DNA of 64,000 nucleotides from Aquamicrobium sp. Its GTDB lineage: Bacteria; Pseudomonadota; Alphaproteobacteria; Rhizobiales; Rhizobiaceae. This document shows, piece by piece, positions 44,899 through 54,318 of the stretch; position 1 is the first letter of the stretch, and every line of letters starts with the position of its first letter. The stretch spans positions 977,501-1,041,500 of the forward strand of contig JAHHDT010000006.1 of NCBI GenBank assembly GCA_019739225.1. Reading direction: 5' to 3'. A program made the translations under genes and the position numbers. Under the pieces are notes generated by a model. It saw nothing but the letters and a program-made list of their open reading frames with translations. It was not told the origin of the DNA and ran no database searches.

Positions 44899-44933
44899 AG
44901 AGGCCGTTCCATTGCAAACCAAGGAGAAACACG

Positions 44934-45368
44934 ATGGCGACGGCAATCCAGAAATACGTTCACGAGCCCGCCCTGGAACTGAAGGCGGCAGCGCATGCGC
45001 TGGTCACCGCCATGCAGGAGGCGTTCAACGCAAAGGACGCGACAGCGCTGGCGCATAATCTTGCCGACGACGCTTCGTGGACGAACGCTCTCGGCGTGCG
45101 GGTGCGAGGCCGGCAGGAAATCGAAAAGCTGGCGCGCGCCATGATGACGCGCAACCGGAGCAATTTTGCGCGCTATGAGATCATTGACGTGGTGCCCGTG
45201 CGAACGGATGTCGGCGTGGTCAATCTCTTACAGGTGCCGACGGATGCCAGCGGCCGCGAGCTGCCCGAGCCCGGCGCGACGCCGATCTACGTCATCGCTC
45301 GCGAGGCAGACGGTTGGAAGATCGTCGCCGGCCAGAACACGCTGATCCTCAGCCCGGAAGGAGCCTGA
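44934..45368 (+). CDS. SnoaL-like / NTF2-fold small protein
   Basis: A 144-residue protein of the SnoaL/SgcJ type: an N-terminal helix with ALVTAMQEAFNAKDATALAHNLADDASWTNALGVRVRGRQEI followed by a strand-rich cone ending in WKIVAGQNTLIL. These folds bind small organic molecules and may act as cyclases, hydratases or detoxifying enzymes; no catalytic assignment is possible. It is the first gene behind the SoxR-type promoter, with AAGGAG before ATG 44934 and a 3-base gap to the reductase. Confidence 0.8.
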   Translation: MATAIQKYVHEPALELKAAAHALVTAMQEAFNAKDATALAHNLADDASWTNALGVRVRGRQEIEKLARAMMTRNRSNFARYEIIDVVPVRTDVGVVNLLQVPTDASGRELPEPGATPIYVIAREADGWKIVAGQNTLILSPEGA

Positions 45369-45371
45369 CCG

Positions 45372-45914
45372 ATGACGGAGAGGACAAAGCTCGCGATCAT
45401 CTACGGCAGCACCCGCGAGGGCAGACTGTGCGATGCCGTGGTTGCCTGGGCCGCAAAGCAGATCGAGGCCGACGGACGCTACGATATCATCAGGATCGAT
45501 CCGGCCAGGGCCGAGACATATGACGCGGTCGGCATACAGCTCAGCGCTGCCGATGCGTTTCTGGTGGTGACGCCGGAATACAACCATTCCTTTCCGGCGC
45601 CGCTGAAGGCGCTGGTCGATTCCTACGGCGTGGAGTGGCACGCAAAGCCTGTCGCTTTCGTCTCATATGGCGGCATTTCCGGCGGTCTGCGGGCTGTGGA
45701 GCATCTGCGCGGCGTCTTTGCCGAGCTTCACACCGTGGGCATTCGCGACACAGTCAGTTTCGCGGGCGCATGGAAACGCTTTGGCCCCGACGGAATGCTG
45801 CGGGAGCCGGCGGATGCCGAGCGCTCGATGGCAACGCTGCTTTCGCGCCTTCATTGGTGGGCGGAGTCGCTGTCCAAGGCCCGCAACGCAATGCAGTTCG
45901 GAGAGGCGGCATGA
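45372..45914 (+). CDS. NADPH-dependent FMN reductase
   Basis: A 180-residue flavodoxin-like reductase. The FMN phosphate loop is IIYGSTREGRLCDAV at the N-terminus, and the flavin-ring loop is TPEYNHSFPAPLKALVD near residue 65, with YGGISGGLRAVEHLR near 100. Members reduce flavins, quinones, azo or nitro compounds, consistent with SoxR control of responses to redox-cycling chemicals. It is followed by an MFS gene whose ATG overlaps its stop by four bases. Confidence 0.9.
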   Translation: MTERTKLAIIYGSTREGRLCDAVVAWAAKQIEADGRYDIIRIDPARAETYDAVGIQLSAADAFLVVTPEYNHSFPAPLKALVDSYGVEWHAKPVAFVSYGGISGGLRAVEHLRGVFAELHTVGIRDTVSFAGAWKRFGPDGMLREPADAERSMATLLSRLHWWAESLSKARNAMQFGEAA

Positions 45915-47132
45915 ACGCGATCAGCAAGATTGAGAACGTGGCGGCGGCAGCGGTTCCTGCACCTTCCGCCCCCGGCCGGGCGGCCCAGGCCACTCTGGTG
46001 CTGGTCGGTTCGCTCGTGGTGATGGCGACCGCGGTCGTCGCACCCGCGCTGCCCGCAATCGAGGCACATTTCGCCGGGCAGCCCGGCGCGACCTATTTCG
46101 TGCGGCTCATCGTCACGCTGCCGGCTCTTGTTATCGCGATAGCCGCACCGCTCGCCGGCTACGTTCTCGACAGGCTCGAACGGTGGCCTGTCGTGTTCTG
46201 GTCGCTTGTCGCCTTCGTCGTCTTCGGTGCTGCCGGCTCGACCGCCGACAGTCTCGAGGTGTTGCTCGCGACCCGCGCCGGGCTCGGCCTGTCGGTGGCG
46301 TTCCTCATGGCGGGATTCACGTCGCTGATCGGCGACATGTTCGAGCCGCAGGCGCGGGGCGCGATCATGAGCCGACAGGTCGGCGCAAACTCGATGGTCG
46401 CACTCAGCATGATCCTTATGGCCGGGGTGTTTGCCGAGATGGACTGGCGTGGTGCGTTCCTGATCTACCTTGCTGCAGCTCCGCTGGTACTAGCCTTCTG
46501 GCTGTTCGTTCCAAACCGTCCTCCGCCTGCGATACGCCGGCGGCCGGGGCCATGCCGGGCAGTGAGCCGGCCAGCATGAGCGTCGTGATGGCCGTCTACG
46601 CGCTCGCGCTGCTTTGCCCGCTCCTCTACATGATCCTACCCACCCAGTCGCCCTTCCTGATCGCGGAGGCTTACAACGGCACGCCGACGACGATCGCGCT
46701 GGCCTTCGGCGCCTCGACGCTGGGCGTACTGCCGGGATCGCTCGCGTTCGGACGCCTGCGGCAGCCGGCTGTCGCCCTGGGTCGCTGTTCGGCACCGGCT
46801 TCGCGATCATGGGGCTCGGTATGCTGCTGCAGGGGATTGCGCCCAACCTCGGGCTGCTCGTGGCCGCGATGGTCTTCTCCGGCGTCGGCTTCGGTCTGGT
46901 GATGCCGAACCTGAGCACCACATTGCTGGCGGCTGCACCGGCGCATTTGAGAGGGCGGCTATCGGGAGGCCTGGTGTCGAGCATCTTTCTCGGCCAGTTT
47001 CTGTCGCCGGTGGCAAGCCAGCCCGTCGTCGACGCCTATGGCTATCCGCCGACCTTTCTGCTGGGCGGGCTGCTGCTTTGCCTCGTTGCTGTTGTCGCTT
47101 TCGTCAGCGCGGTGGCGTGGCGGTCCGCATAG
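45911..47132 (+). pseudogene. MFS transporter, broken by two frameshifts
   Basis: Major facilitator efflux-type protein that would be about 406 residues if rejoined. It starts at ATG 45911 within the reductase stop. Frame 1 reads to FWLFVPNRPPPA, frame 2 from about 46530 reads DTPAAGAMPGSEPASMSVVMAVYALAL to GRLRQPAVAL, and frame 3 from about 46781 reads SLFGTGFAIMGLGMLLQGIAP to the stop. Both shifts are explained by loss of one base, the second at GGG 46779-46781, where GGGG would restore frame and give LGSLFGTGF. All helices are preserved across frames, so the breaks are recent or are sequencing errors. As the last gene of the SoxR cassette, it would export the toxicant. Confidence 0.85.
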
Positions 47133-47214
47133 GGTGCCGCGACATTCCTCCCATTGCCCTCGAGCGCTGATTTAGGTATCAGCGCTCGATAGCATTTCCG
47201 GAGGGATTCCTGCG

Positions 47215-47442
47215 ATGGCAGACAACACACCGACCGGTCCGGTCGAAATGGGCGCCGAGATGGACTATTCCGAGCACGAGAAGACTTATTCTCTGTTCCT
47301 CGGCATCACGAAATACGTGTCGCTCCTCACGGTCGCGCTTCTCATCGCGATGGCGTTCGGCTTCTTCACGAGCGCCGGCTTCTTCTCAGCAACGATCCTC
47401 TTTATCCTGATCAGCGCCGTCGGCGCATTCCTGCTGCGCTAG
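47215..47442 (+). CDS. aa3-type cytochrome c oxidase subunit IV
   Basis: A 75-residue single- or double-span protein of the bacterial aa3 oxidase subunit IV family: acidic N-terminus with MDYSEHEKTYSLFLGITKY followed by two hydrophobic stretches and a basic end. It is an accessory of terminal oxidase; the main oxidase genes are elsewhere, as usual for this family. GGAGGGAT precedes ATG 47215. It stands just upstream of the transhydrogenase genes, a frequent neighbour in Rhizobiales. Confidence 0.9.
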   Translation: MADNTPTGPVEMGAEMDYSEHEKTYSLFLGITKYVSLLTVALLIAMAFGFFTSAGFFSATILFILISAVGAFLLR

Positions 47443-47532
47443 TCGCGCAACAGCTGTCGGGGGTTGCTTTCGGCAGTTCCGCGGGGGACTGTCGCGTGTC
47501 GGGGATGAGGTTCCAACCGAAAGGATTTGCCG

Positions 47533-48801
47533 GTGGGACAGACGATATTCGTGCCGAAAGAGGTTGACGCAACGGAAGCGAGGGTTGCGGCATCGCCGGA
47601 TACGGTGAAACGGCTGTCCGGGCTGGGCTTTAGCGTCGTCGTCGAAAAGGACGCCGGGGCAGGCTCGCGCATACCCGATGCCGATTTCGTTGCTGCCGGT
47701 GGCTCCATCGGCAAGTCTTCGGATGCGGGCAAGGCCGACGTGGTGCTCAAGGTGCGCCGACCGACGGACGCTGAGCTGAAGAGCTACAAATCGGGCGCGG
47801 TCGTGCTCGCTTCGATGGACCCCTATGGCAACGATGCGGCTGTCGCGGCGATGGCCAAAGCCGGCATCTCCGCTTTCGCCATGGAATTCATGCCACGCAT
47901 CACGCGTGCGCAATCGATGGACGTGTTGTCGTCGCAGGCGAACCTCGCCGGCTATCAGGCCGTCATCGACGCGGCGGCGGAATATGACCGCGCGCTGCCG
48001 ATGATGATGACCGCCGCCGGCACCGTGCCCGCTGCCAAGATCTTCGTCATGGGCGTTGGCGTGGCTGGTTTGCAGGCGATCGCGACTGCGAGGCGGCTCG
48101 GCGGCGTGGTGACGGCGACCGACGTGCGGCCAGCCGCCAAGGAGCAGGTCGCATCGCTTGGCGCGAAGTTCCTCGCCGTCGAGGACGACGAGTTCAAGGC
48201 TGCGGAGACCGCCGGCGGCTACGCCAAGGAAATGTCGAAGGAATATCAGGCCAAGCAGGCCGCGTTGACCGCCGACCACATCGCCAAGCAGGACATCGTC
48301 ATCACCACCGCGCTGATCCCGGGCCGCCCCGCGCCGAAGCTGATCTCGGCGGCGATGGTTGCCTCGATGAAGCCGGGTTCCGTGATCGTCGACCTCGCGG
48401 TCGAGCGCGGCGGCAACGTCGAGGGCTCAGTGCCCGGCAAGGTCGTCACGACTGCCAACGGCGTCAAGATCGTCGGTCATCTGAACGTGCCCGGCCGTGT
48501 CGCAGCATCGTCGTCGCTGCTCTACGCCAAGAACCTCTTCGCTTTCCTCGAGACGATGATCGACAAGGAAAAGAAGGCGGTGGTCGTCAACCCGGATGAC
48601 GAACTGGTCAAGGCAACGCTGCTGACGCATGGCGGCAAGGTTGTGCACGCCAGTTTCGCCAAGGCGGATGCGGCAGGGAGTGAAGCGCCTGCCAAGGCAG
48701 GAGCGCCCGCGAAGAAGGCGGCGGCTCCCAAGAAGGCTGCTGCGCCGCGCAAGGCTCCCGCCCGCAAACCCGCGGCACCCAAAACCAAGGGAGGTGCGTG
48801 A
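47533..48801 (+). CDS. pntAA: Proton-translocating NAD(P) transhydrogenase subunit alpha-1, with basic C-terminal tail
   Basis: NAD(H)-binding domain I of the membrane transhydrogenase that makes NADPH from NADH using proton-motive force. Seen: [23 protein letters not shown] at the start, [49 protein letters not shown] (Rossmann GxGxxG near 174-180) and ERGGNVEGS. The start is GTG 47533, 9 bases after AAAGGA; TTG 47527 is too close. The 422 residues exceed the usual ~380: residues ~377-422 are an Ala/Lys/Pro-rich tail like a histone H1 or low-complexity linker. Next gene starts in its stop (TGATG). Confidence 0.93.
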   Translation: MGQTIFVPKEVDATEARVAASPDTVKRLSGLGFSVVVEKDAGAGSRIPDADFVAAGGSIGKSSDAGKADVVLKVRRPTDAELKSYKSGAVVLASMDPYGNDAAVAAMAKAGISAFAMEFMPRITRAQSMDVLSSQANLAGYQAVIDAAAEYDRALPMMMTAAGTVPAAKIFVMGVGVAGLQAIATARRLGGVVTATDVRPAAKEQVASLGAKFLAVEDDEFKAAETAGGYAKEMSKEYQAKQAALTADHIAKQDIVITTALIPGRPAPKLISAAMVASMKPGSVIVDLAVERGGNVEGSVPGKVVTTANGVKIVGHLNVPGRVAASSSLLYAKNLFAFLETMIDKEKKAVVVNPDDELVKATLLTHGGKVVHASFAKADAAGSEAPAKAGAPAKKAAAPKKAAAPRKAPARKPAAPKTKGGA

Positions 48802-49223
48802 TGGAACAGAACAGTACTCTGGAACGCGCCATCGAGCAGCTCGAGCAGGCTGCCGCCGCGGTGCGCCTGGCCTTTCAGGACGAGAAGGCAGCGCAGGCAG
48901 CCGACGCGATCGCAGCCGGCGCCCACGCGGCAACCGGCGTCGACCCCTTCATCTTTCGCTTCGCGATCTTCGTGCTGGCGATCTTCGTTGGCTACTATGT
49001 CGTCTGGTCGGTGACGCCGGCGCTGCACACGCCGCTGATGGCCGTGACCAACGCGATCTCCTCCGTCATCATCGTGGGCGCGCTGCTGGCCGTCGGCATT
49101 TCGGTTTCGGGCGCGGCGATGGGCTTCGGCTTCATCGCTGTCATCCTTGCGTCGGTGAACATCTTCGGCGGCTTCCTCGTCACCCAGCGCATGCTGGCGA
49201 TGTACAAGAAAAAAGAGAAGTGA
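48801..49223 (+). CDS. pntAB: NAD(P) transhydrogenase subunit alpha-2
   Basis: A 140-residue membrane subunit that supplies part of the proton channel (domain II). Here a ~50-residue soluble N-terminal stretch ([30 protein letters not shown]) precedes [52 protein letters not shown], which holds the family signature. About four helices, ending in the basic [10 protein letters not shown]. The strong site GGGAGGT precedes ATG 48801 in the pntAA stop. The N-terminal extension beyond the minimal ~100-residue subunit is typical of Rhizobiales. Confidence 0.93.
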   Translation: MEQNSTLERAIEQLEQAAAAVRLAFQDEKAAQAADAIAAGAHAATGVDPFIFRFAIFVLAIFVGYYVVWSVTPALHTPLMAVTNAISSVIIVGALLAVGISVSGAAMGFGFIAVILASVNIFGGFLVTQRMLAMYKKKEK

Positions 49224-49233
49224 GGCCTGACAG

Positions 49234-50631
49234 ATGAGCGAAAATCTCGCCTCCTTCCTCTACCTCATCTCCGGCGTGCTGTTCATCATGGCGTTGCGTG
49301 GCCTGTCGCACCCGACGACGAGCCGCCAGGGCAATGTCTATGGCATGATCGGCATGACCATTGCCGTGCTCACGACGCTGGCGCTTGCGATTCCGTCGCC
49401 ATCCGGGTTCGCGCTGATCCTCGCCGGTCTTGCAATCGGCGGCGGCGCCGGTGCGGTCATCGCACGCCGCATTCCTATGACCTCGATGCCGCAGCTCGTT
49501 GCTGCCTTTCACTCGCTGGTCGGTCTCGCCGCGGTTCTCGTTGCGGCTGCCGCGGTTTATGCGCCGGAAAGCTTCGGCATCGGGATCGTGGGTGACATCC
49601 ACACGCAGGCCATCATCGAGATGAGCCTGGGCGTTGCCATCGGCGCCGTCACCTTCACTGGCTCGGTCATCGCCTTCCTGAAGCTTGACGGCCGTATGTC
49701 GGGCAAGCCCATCCTGCTGCCCATGCGCCACGTGATCAATGCCGGCATCGGCATCGCGCTGGTGGTACTGGTCATCATGATGGTGACGACCCAGTCGACG
49801 ACGGTGTTCTGGCTGATCGTGCTGCTGTCGCTGCTGCTCGGCATACTGCTCATCATTCCGATCGGCGGCGCGGACATGCCGGTGGTCGTGTCGATGCTGA
49901 ACTCCTATTCGGGCTGGGCGGCTGCGGCACTCGGCTTCACGCTCGGCAATCTCGCGCTCATCATCACCGGCGCGCTGGTCGGTTCCTCAGGCGCGATCCT
50001 CAGCTACATCATGTGCAAGGGCATGAACCGCTCGTTCATCTCCGTCATCCTCGGCGGCTTCGGTGGCGAGACGGCGGCGGCAGCCGACGACGGCATCGAG
50101 CGCACGGTGAAGCAGGGTTCGGCCGATGACGCGGCCTATCTGATGATGAACGCGCAGAAGGTCATCATCGTGCCAGGCTACGGCATGGCGGTCGCGCAGG
50201 CGCAGCATGCCCTGCGCGAGATGGCTGACAAGCTCAAGGCTGCCGGCGTCGAGGTGAAATACGCGATCCATCCGGTCGCCGGCCGCATGCCCGGACACAT
50301 GAACGTGCTGCTGGCAGAAGCCAATGTGCCCTATGACGAGGTGTTCGAACTGGAGGACATCAACTCCGAGTTCGCGCAGGCCGACGTCGCCTACGTGATT
50401 GGCGCCAACGACGTGACCAACCCGTCCGCGCGCGACGACAAGTCGAGCCCGATCTACGGCATGCCGATCCTCGACGTGGACAAGGCGCGCACCTGCCTGT
50501 TCGTCAAGCGCTCGCTGGGCTCGGGCTATGCCGGCATCGACAACACGCTGTTCTACAAGGACGGCACGATGATGCTGCTGGGCGACGCCAAGAAGATGAC
50601 CGAAGAAATCGTCAAGGCGATGGACCATTAG
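49234..50631 (+). CDS. pntB: NAD(P) transhydrogenase subunit beta
   Basis: A 465-residue subunit with about eight or nine membrane helices (domain II, residues 1-270; AFHSLVGLAAVLVAAAAVY, then MLNSYSGWAAAALGFTLGN) and the NADP(H)-binding domain III at the end: VIIVPGYGMAVAQAQHALREMADKL, then KYAIHPVAGRMPGHMNVLLAEANVPYDEVFELEDIN, then ANDVTNPSARDDKSSPIYGMPILDV. All family landmarks are present. It is last in the pntAA-AB-B operon and followed 25 bases later by a strong terminator. Confidence 0.96.
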   Translation: MSENLASFLYLISGVLFIMALRGLSHPTTSRQGNVYGMIGMTIAVLTTLALAIPSPSGFALILAGLAIGGGAGAVIARRIPMTSMPQLVAAFHSLVGLAAVLVAAAAVYAPESFGIGIVGDIHTQAIIEMSLGVAIGAVTFTGSVIAFLKLDGRMSGKPILLPMRHVINAGIGIALVVLVIMMVTTQSTTVFWLIVLLSLLLGILLIIPIGGADMPVVVSMLNSYSGWAAAALGFTLGNLALIITGALVGSSGAILSYIMCKGMNRSFISVILGGFGGETAAAADDGIERTVKQGSADDAAYLMMNAQKVIIVPGYGMAVAQAQHALREMADKLKAAGVEVKYAIHPVAGRMPGHMNVLLAEANVPYDEVFELEDINSEFAQADVAYVIGANDVTNPSARDDKSSPIYGMPILDVDKARTCLFVKRSLGSGYAGIDNTLFYKDGTMMLLGDAKKMTEEIVKAMDH

Positions 50632-50656
50632 GCCCACGCTCCGTTCCGAACATGAG

Positions 50657-50683
50657 AAGCCCGGCGGAAACGCCGGGCTTTTT
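50657..50683 (+). terminator. Rho-independent terminator after pntB
   Basis: Perfect 10-bp GC-rich stem aagcccggcg / cgccgggctt with a GAAA tetraloop followed by TTT. It closes the pnt operon. Confidence 0.88.
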
Positions 50684-50895
50684 CGTTCCTCTACGAGGTT
50701 GACTTTCCGTGCCCGTTTTTGCGCCACGTGCGGCCGGCACCCCCATCGCTGTGGCGGGCGACCAGCAGTCCCCGAGGGGACGCGAAACGCGGCTTTCAAA
50801 GTCCGCCAAGCGGGTTCGATCACGATCCTTATGCTTCAATCCAGCAAACGCTCATTAGCCGACTGGCGCGTTAGACCATCAGCCTATCGAGTCAA

Positions 50896-50923
50896 TTGCA
50901 GGATCGTCATCGAACTGTATCAT
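50896..50923 (+). promoter_or_regulatory. Candidate sigma-70-type promoter for the polyamine ABC operon
   Basis: TTGCAG, 16 bases, then TATCAT, 48 bases before ATG 50971, in a locally AT-richer patch. The whole gene-free stretch 50632-50970 (339 bp) holds only the pntB terminator and this candidate; I see nothing else in it. Confidence 0.4.
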
Positions 50924-50970
50924 AGCGAAAATAAACGCGTGCAATACGCAACCTGACAGGGAGAACTTTC

Positions 50971-52098
50971 ATGGCAATGTTTCAAAGACGCACGCTACTC
51001 AAGGGCGCGGCAAGCGTGGCAGGACTTTCGCTCGCAGCCCCCTTCGTGTCCCGCAAGGGCTTCGCGCAAGGGTCATCCGGCTCGGTCAACGTCTTTGCCT
51101 GGGCAGGCTACCTCAACGACGAGATGCTGGCCGCTTTCGAAGAGGCGACCGGCATCAAGGCCAACTACACCCCTTACGGCACCAATGACGAGCTGCTGAA
51201 CCAGCTCCGCGCCAACAACGGTGCCGGTTTCGACATCATCTGGCCGACGGTTGACCGCGTGCCGAACTACGTCGAATTCGAGCTGATCCAGCCGCTCGAC
51301 GAAGCCAAGATCGAAGTCGCGAAGTGCCTGCCGAGTGCCTGGGAGAACTCCGCCAAATTCGGCGCTGTCATCGACGGCAAGCGTTATCAGGTGCCGACGG
51401 ACTGGGGCACCGAGGCGCTCGCCTTCGACAAGGAACAGGCTCCGCTGGAATACGGCACCGCATCATACGGCGACATCTGGAAAGAGGAGATGGCCGGCAA
51501 GGCCACCGTGCGCGGCCATTCCAGCCTCGTCGGCCTCGGTCTCTGGCTTGAAGCGGAGGGCAAGCTGCCGCGGCCGCTGCTCGACGCCTTTGCCAGCCCG
51601 GAAGCTCAGGTCGAGATCTTCGACGTGATCGTTGCCGAGGCGATCGCACGCAAGGGCAACATCGTCCAGTTCTGGAACAATGAAAACGAGGCGCAGGGCG
51701 CGTTCCGCGTCAATGGCGCAGCGATCGGCCAGACCTGGGATTCGACCGGTGCGGCGCTTGCCAAGGAAGGCCTGCCGATCGGCTTCATCGCGCCGAAGGA
51801 AGGCGCGCTGGCGTGGATGGAAGGCGTCTCGATCCCGTCGGGCGCGGAAAACATCGACCAGGCCTATGCCTTCATCAACTGGTTCCTGACACCGGAAGCA
51901 GGCGCGATGTACTCCAACGCCACGTCGATCAACTCGACCGCAGTGGGCGCTGCCGACCTGCTTTCCGACGAAGCCAAGGCGTTCTTCGCCGCCGCCTATC
52001 CGGGCGACGCGCTCGACAAGCTGTGGTGGTGGCCGATCCAGGAGAGCTGGTATGTCACCAAGCGCAACGAATATCAGGACCGCTTCCTCTCGGCCTGA
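50971..52098 (+). CDS. Polyamine-type ABC transporter substrate-binding protein (PotD/PotF-like)
   Basis: A 375-residue periplasmic receptor with a twin-arginine-like signal (FQRRTLLKGAASVAG... to FAQGSS). The bacterial extracellular type-1 fold is recognised from NVFAWAGYLNDEMLAAFEEATGIKANYTPYGTNDELLNQLRANNGAGFDIIWPTVDRVPNYVE and PTDWGTEALAFDKE. WWWPIQESWYVTKRNEYQDRF closes it. The subgroup covers spermidine, putrescine and some opine- or organocation-like ligands. GGGAG precedes the ATG. It leads the operon with the ATPase and two permeases. Confidence 0.88.
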   Translation: MAMFQRRTLLKGAASVAGLSLAAPFVSRKGFAQGSSGSVNVFAWAGYLNDEMLAAFEEATGIKANYTPYGTNDELLNQLRANNGAGFDIIWPTVDRVPNYVEFELIQPLDEAKIEVAKCLPSAWENSAKFGAVIDGKRYQVPTDWGTEALAFDKEQAPLEYGTASYGDIWKEEMAGKATVRGHSSLVGLGLWLEAEGKLPRPLLDAFASPEAQVEIFDVIVAEAIARKGNIVQFWNNENEAQGAFRVNGAAIGQTWDSTGAALAKEGLPIGFIAPKEGALAWMEGVSIPSGAENIDQAYAFINWFLTPEAGAMYSNATSINSTAVGAADLLSDEAKAFFAAAYPGDALDKLWWWPIQESWYVTKRNEYQDRFLSA

Positions 52099-52158
52099 TC
52101 CATTATTCGGGAGCCGCCTGGCCGGCGGCTCCCGAGCCTGCACGCGGCATGGGAAAAG

Positions 52159-52345
52159 GTGCGTCCTTCGAGGCTCGCTGCGCTCGCACCTCAGGATGAG
52201 GGAGGTCGGCTCTCGAACCCACAACGGAGCGGCTTCGATGCACAACGATCCTCACCCGGAGGGCATCGAGCCCAGAGGCGGTCGGCTCGATCAACCCACC
52301 TCCCTCATCCTGAGGTGCGAGCGCAGCGAGCCTCGAAGGACGCAC
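52159..52345. repeat. 48-bp perfect inverted repeat, Rhizobiales-type dispersed element
   Basis: The arms 52159-52206 and 52298-52345 are exact reverse complements around a 91-bp spacer. The arm contains the 'gtccttcgaggctcgctgcg' and 'cctcaggatgaggg' words that recur in intergenic DNA of many Rhizobiales. It fills most of the 278-bp gap between the binding-protein and ATPase genes of the polyamine operon, so the transcript could form a very long hairpin there. The frames crossing it (SFEARCARTSG-like) are not genes. Confidence 0.9.
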
Positions 52346-52376
52346 GGCAGGAACAACGGAATGATGAAGGGGCGGC

Positions 52377-53444
52377 ATGTCGCATTCGGTTGAACTTCAC
52401 GACATCGGCATGACCTTTGGCACGACACGGGCCGTGGGCGACGTCTCGTTTACGGTGGAGGGTGGCGAGTTCTTTTCGATCCTCGGCCCCTCGGGTTGCG
52501 GGAAGACCACCATCCTGCGGATGATAGCCGGCTTCCTGAACCCGACCGAGGGCCGGATCGTCATCGGCGGGCGCGACATGGCTGGGCTTGGCCCCGACCA
52601 GCGGCCGACGGCGATGATCTTCCAGTCGCTGGCGCTCTTCCCGCTTATGCCGGTGTGGGAGAACATCGCCTTCGGGCTCGAAGCACGCGGCGCTTCCAAA
52701 GCCGAGCGGCGCAAGCGGGCCGACGAACTGCTCACGCTGATCGCGCTGGAAGGATATGGCGACCGCATGCCGGGCGCGCTTTCCGGCGGACAACGACAGC
52801 GCGTGGCAATTGCCCGCGCGCTCGCGGTCGAACCGCAGGTGCTGCTGCTCGACGAGCCGCTGTCGGCGCTCGACCTGAAGCTGCGCCAGCATATGCGTGC
52901 CGAGCTGCGCGCGCTGCAGAAGCGCACGGGCGTCACCTTCATCTACATCACGCACGACCAGTCCGAGGCGCTTGCGATGTCCGATCGCATCGCGGTGATG
53001 AGTGCCGGCGTGCTGCAACAGGTGGGCGCGCCGCGCGAACTCTACGACAACCCGGCGACGCCGTTCGTTGCAAGCTTCGTCGGCGAAACCAACGCCTTTT
53101 CCGGCAAGATCGCGGCGATCGAAGCGGGTATCGCGACCATCGAAACGAAGCTCGGCGTCATGCGCGGGCGGGCAGGGCCGGACGTAGCGCAGGGACATGC
53201 CGCCCGGCTCTACGTGCGGCCGGAGGCGCTCACGATAGACAAGGGCGGCGACAACACGTTGAATGCCACGGTGGAGCGGATCGATTTCGAGGGCGCATTC
53301 GCGCTTGCCCACGGCCGGCTCGACGACGGATCGGAACTCGTCGCCTCGATCTCCAGCACAGATCTTTCGAGCGCGCCTGCCATAGGCTCTCGCGCCTCCT
53401 TCGCGTTCGACCAGCGCCATGCCGTGGTGCTTGCCGATGGGTGA
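52377..53444 (+). CDS. Polyamine-type ABC transporter ATP-binding protein (PotA-like)
   Basis: A 355-residue ATPase: Walker A GPSGCGKTTILRMIAGF near residue 40, Q-loop FQSLALFPLM, signature ALSGGQRQRVAIARAL near 140, Walker B VLLLDEPLSALD and switch THDQSEALAMSD. A C-terminal TOBE-type beta domain (about 240-350) is present as in PotA and FbpC. Start ATG 52377 after a GGGG site. The next permease starts 8 bases before its stop. It energises the two permeases encoded downstream. Confidence 0.93.
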   Translation: MSHSVELHDIGMTFGTTRAVGDVSFTVEGGEFFSILGPSGCGKTTILRMIAGFLNPTEGRIVIGGRDMAGLGPDQRPTAMIFQSLALFPLMPVWENIAFGLEARGASKAERRKRADELLTLIALEGYGDRMPGALSGGQRQRVAIARALAVEPQVLLLDEPLSALDLKLRQHMRAELRALQKRTGVTFIYITHDQSEALAMSDRIAVMSAGVLQQVGAPRELYDNPATPFVASFVGETNAFSGKIAAIEAGIATIETKLGVMRGRAGPDVAQGHAARLYVRPEALTIDKGGDNTLNATVERIDFEGAFALAHGRLDDGSELVASISSTDLSSAPAIGSRASFAFDQRHAVVLADG

Positions 53445-54318
53445 GCTCTACAAGCGCTTCGGCGGCGGGCTTGCCACCACCTTCCTGGCCCTGGTGCTGT
53501 TGTGGATTGCGGGCATGGTGCTTGCGCCCAACATCATGATGGTCGACTACGCATTGCGACCGAACCTGCCGCCTTCCCAGATCGGCGGACCCAACGATGT
53601 CTATTCGCTCGACAACGTGCTTTATCTCGCCAACGAGGCCGTCCACCGTTCGATCTTCTTCAAGACGATCTGGGCGAGCGCTTTCGTGGCGTTCGCGACA
53701 TTCGTGGTCTGCTATCCGCTCGCCTTCTGGCTGGCGCAGCACGCGACCCCGAGCCAGACGGCCATCGCACTGTTGGCACTGACGATCCCGTTCTGGATCA
53801 ACGAGGTGCTGCGCACGCTGGCGTGGTACATCCTGCTCGCCTTCCGTGGGCCGCTCAATGCGCTGCTGCTCAGTATCGGCGTCATCGACGAGCCGATGCG
53901 ATATTACGGCAATGGCGGCGTGCTCGCCGGCATGATCTACGCCTACATCCTGTTCATGCTGTTTCCGATCTACAACGCGATCGAAAGCCTCGAGAAGGCG
54001 CAGATAGAGGCGGCGCGTGACCTCGGCGCATCGACCTGGCGCATCCACTGGCGCGTGGTGATGCCGCATGCAAAGGCAGGCATTGCCACCGGCTGCGTCT
54101 TCACCTTCATGCTGGCGGCCGGCTCCTATGTCGCGCCGGCGCTGCTGGGTGCGCCGGGCAGCCGCTGGTTCACCGAAATCATCTACAACTGGTTCTTCGA
54201 GGGCGGCGACTGGAACCGCGGTGCCGCCTATGCGCTGGTGCTGCTCGTGCTTTGCCTGGCCGTGGTGCTGGTGACGCTGAAGCTGGCGCGCGTCAACCTG
54301 ACGGATGTCGCGAAATGA
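53437..54318 (+). CDS. Polyamine-type ABC transporter permease (PotB-like)
   Basis: A 293-residue inner-membrane protein with six helices and the EAA loop IEAARDLGASTWRIHWRVVMPHAKAG near residue 190. The start is ATG 53437, overlapping the ATPase stop; the upstream ATG at 53419 is also possible. FWINEVLRTLAWYILL is typical of PotB. The next permease begins in its stop (ATGA). Confidence 0.92.
   Translation: MGELYKRFGGGLATTFLALVLLWIAGMVLAPNIMMVDYALRPNLPPSQIGGPNDVYSLDNVLYLANEAVHRSIFFKTIWASAFVAFATFVVCYPLAFWLAQHATPSQTAIALLALTIPFWINEVLRTLAWYILLAFRGPLNALLLSIGVIDEPMRYYGNGGVLAGMIYAYILFMLFPIYNAIESLEKAQIEAARDLGASTWRIHWRVVMPHAKAGIATGCVFTFMLAAGSYVAPALLGAPGSRWFTEIIYNWFFEGGDWNRGAAYALVLLVLCLAVVLVTLKLARVNLTDVAK

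Noticed and set aside
52103-52413. Short frames containing SFEARCARTSG-like peptides
   Set aside because: These are translations of the dispersed inverted repeat, a common false gene in Rhizobiales annotation.
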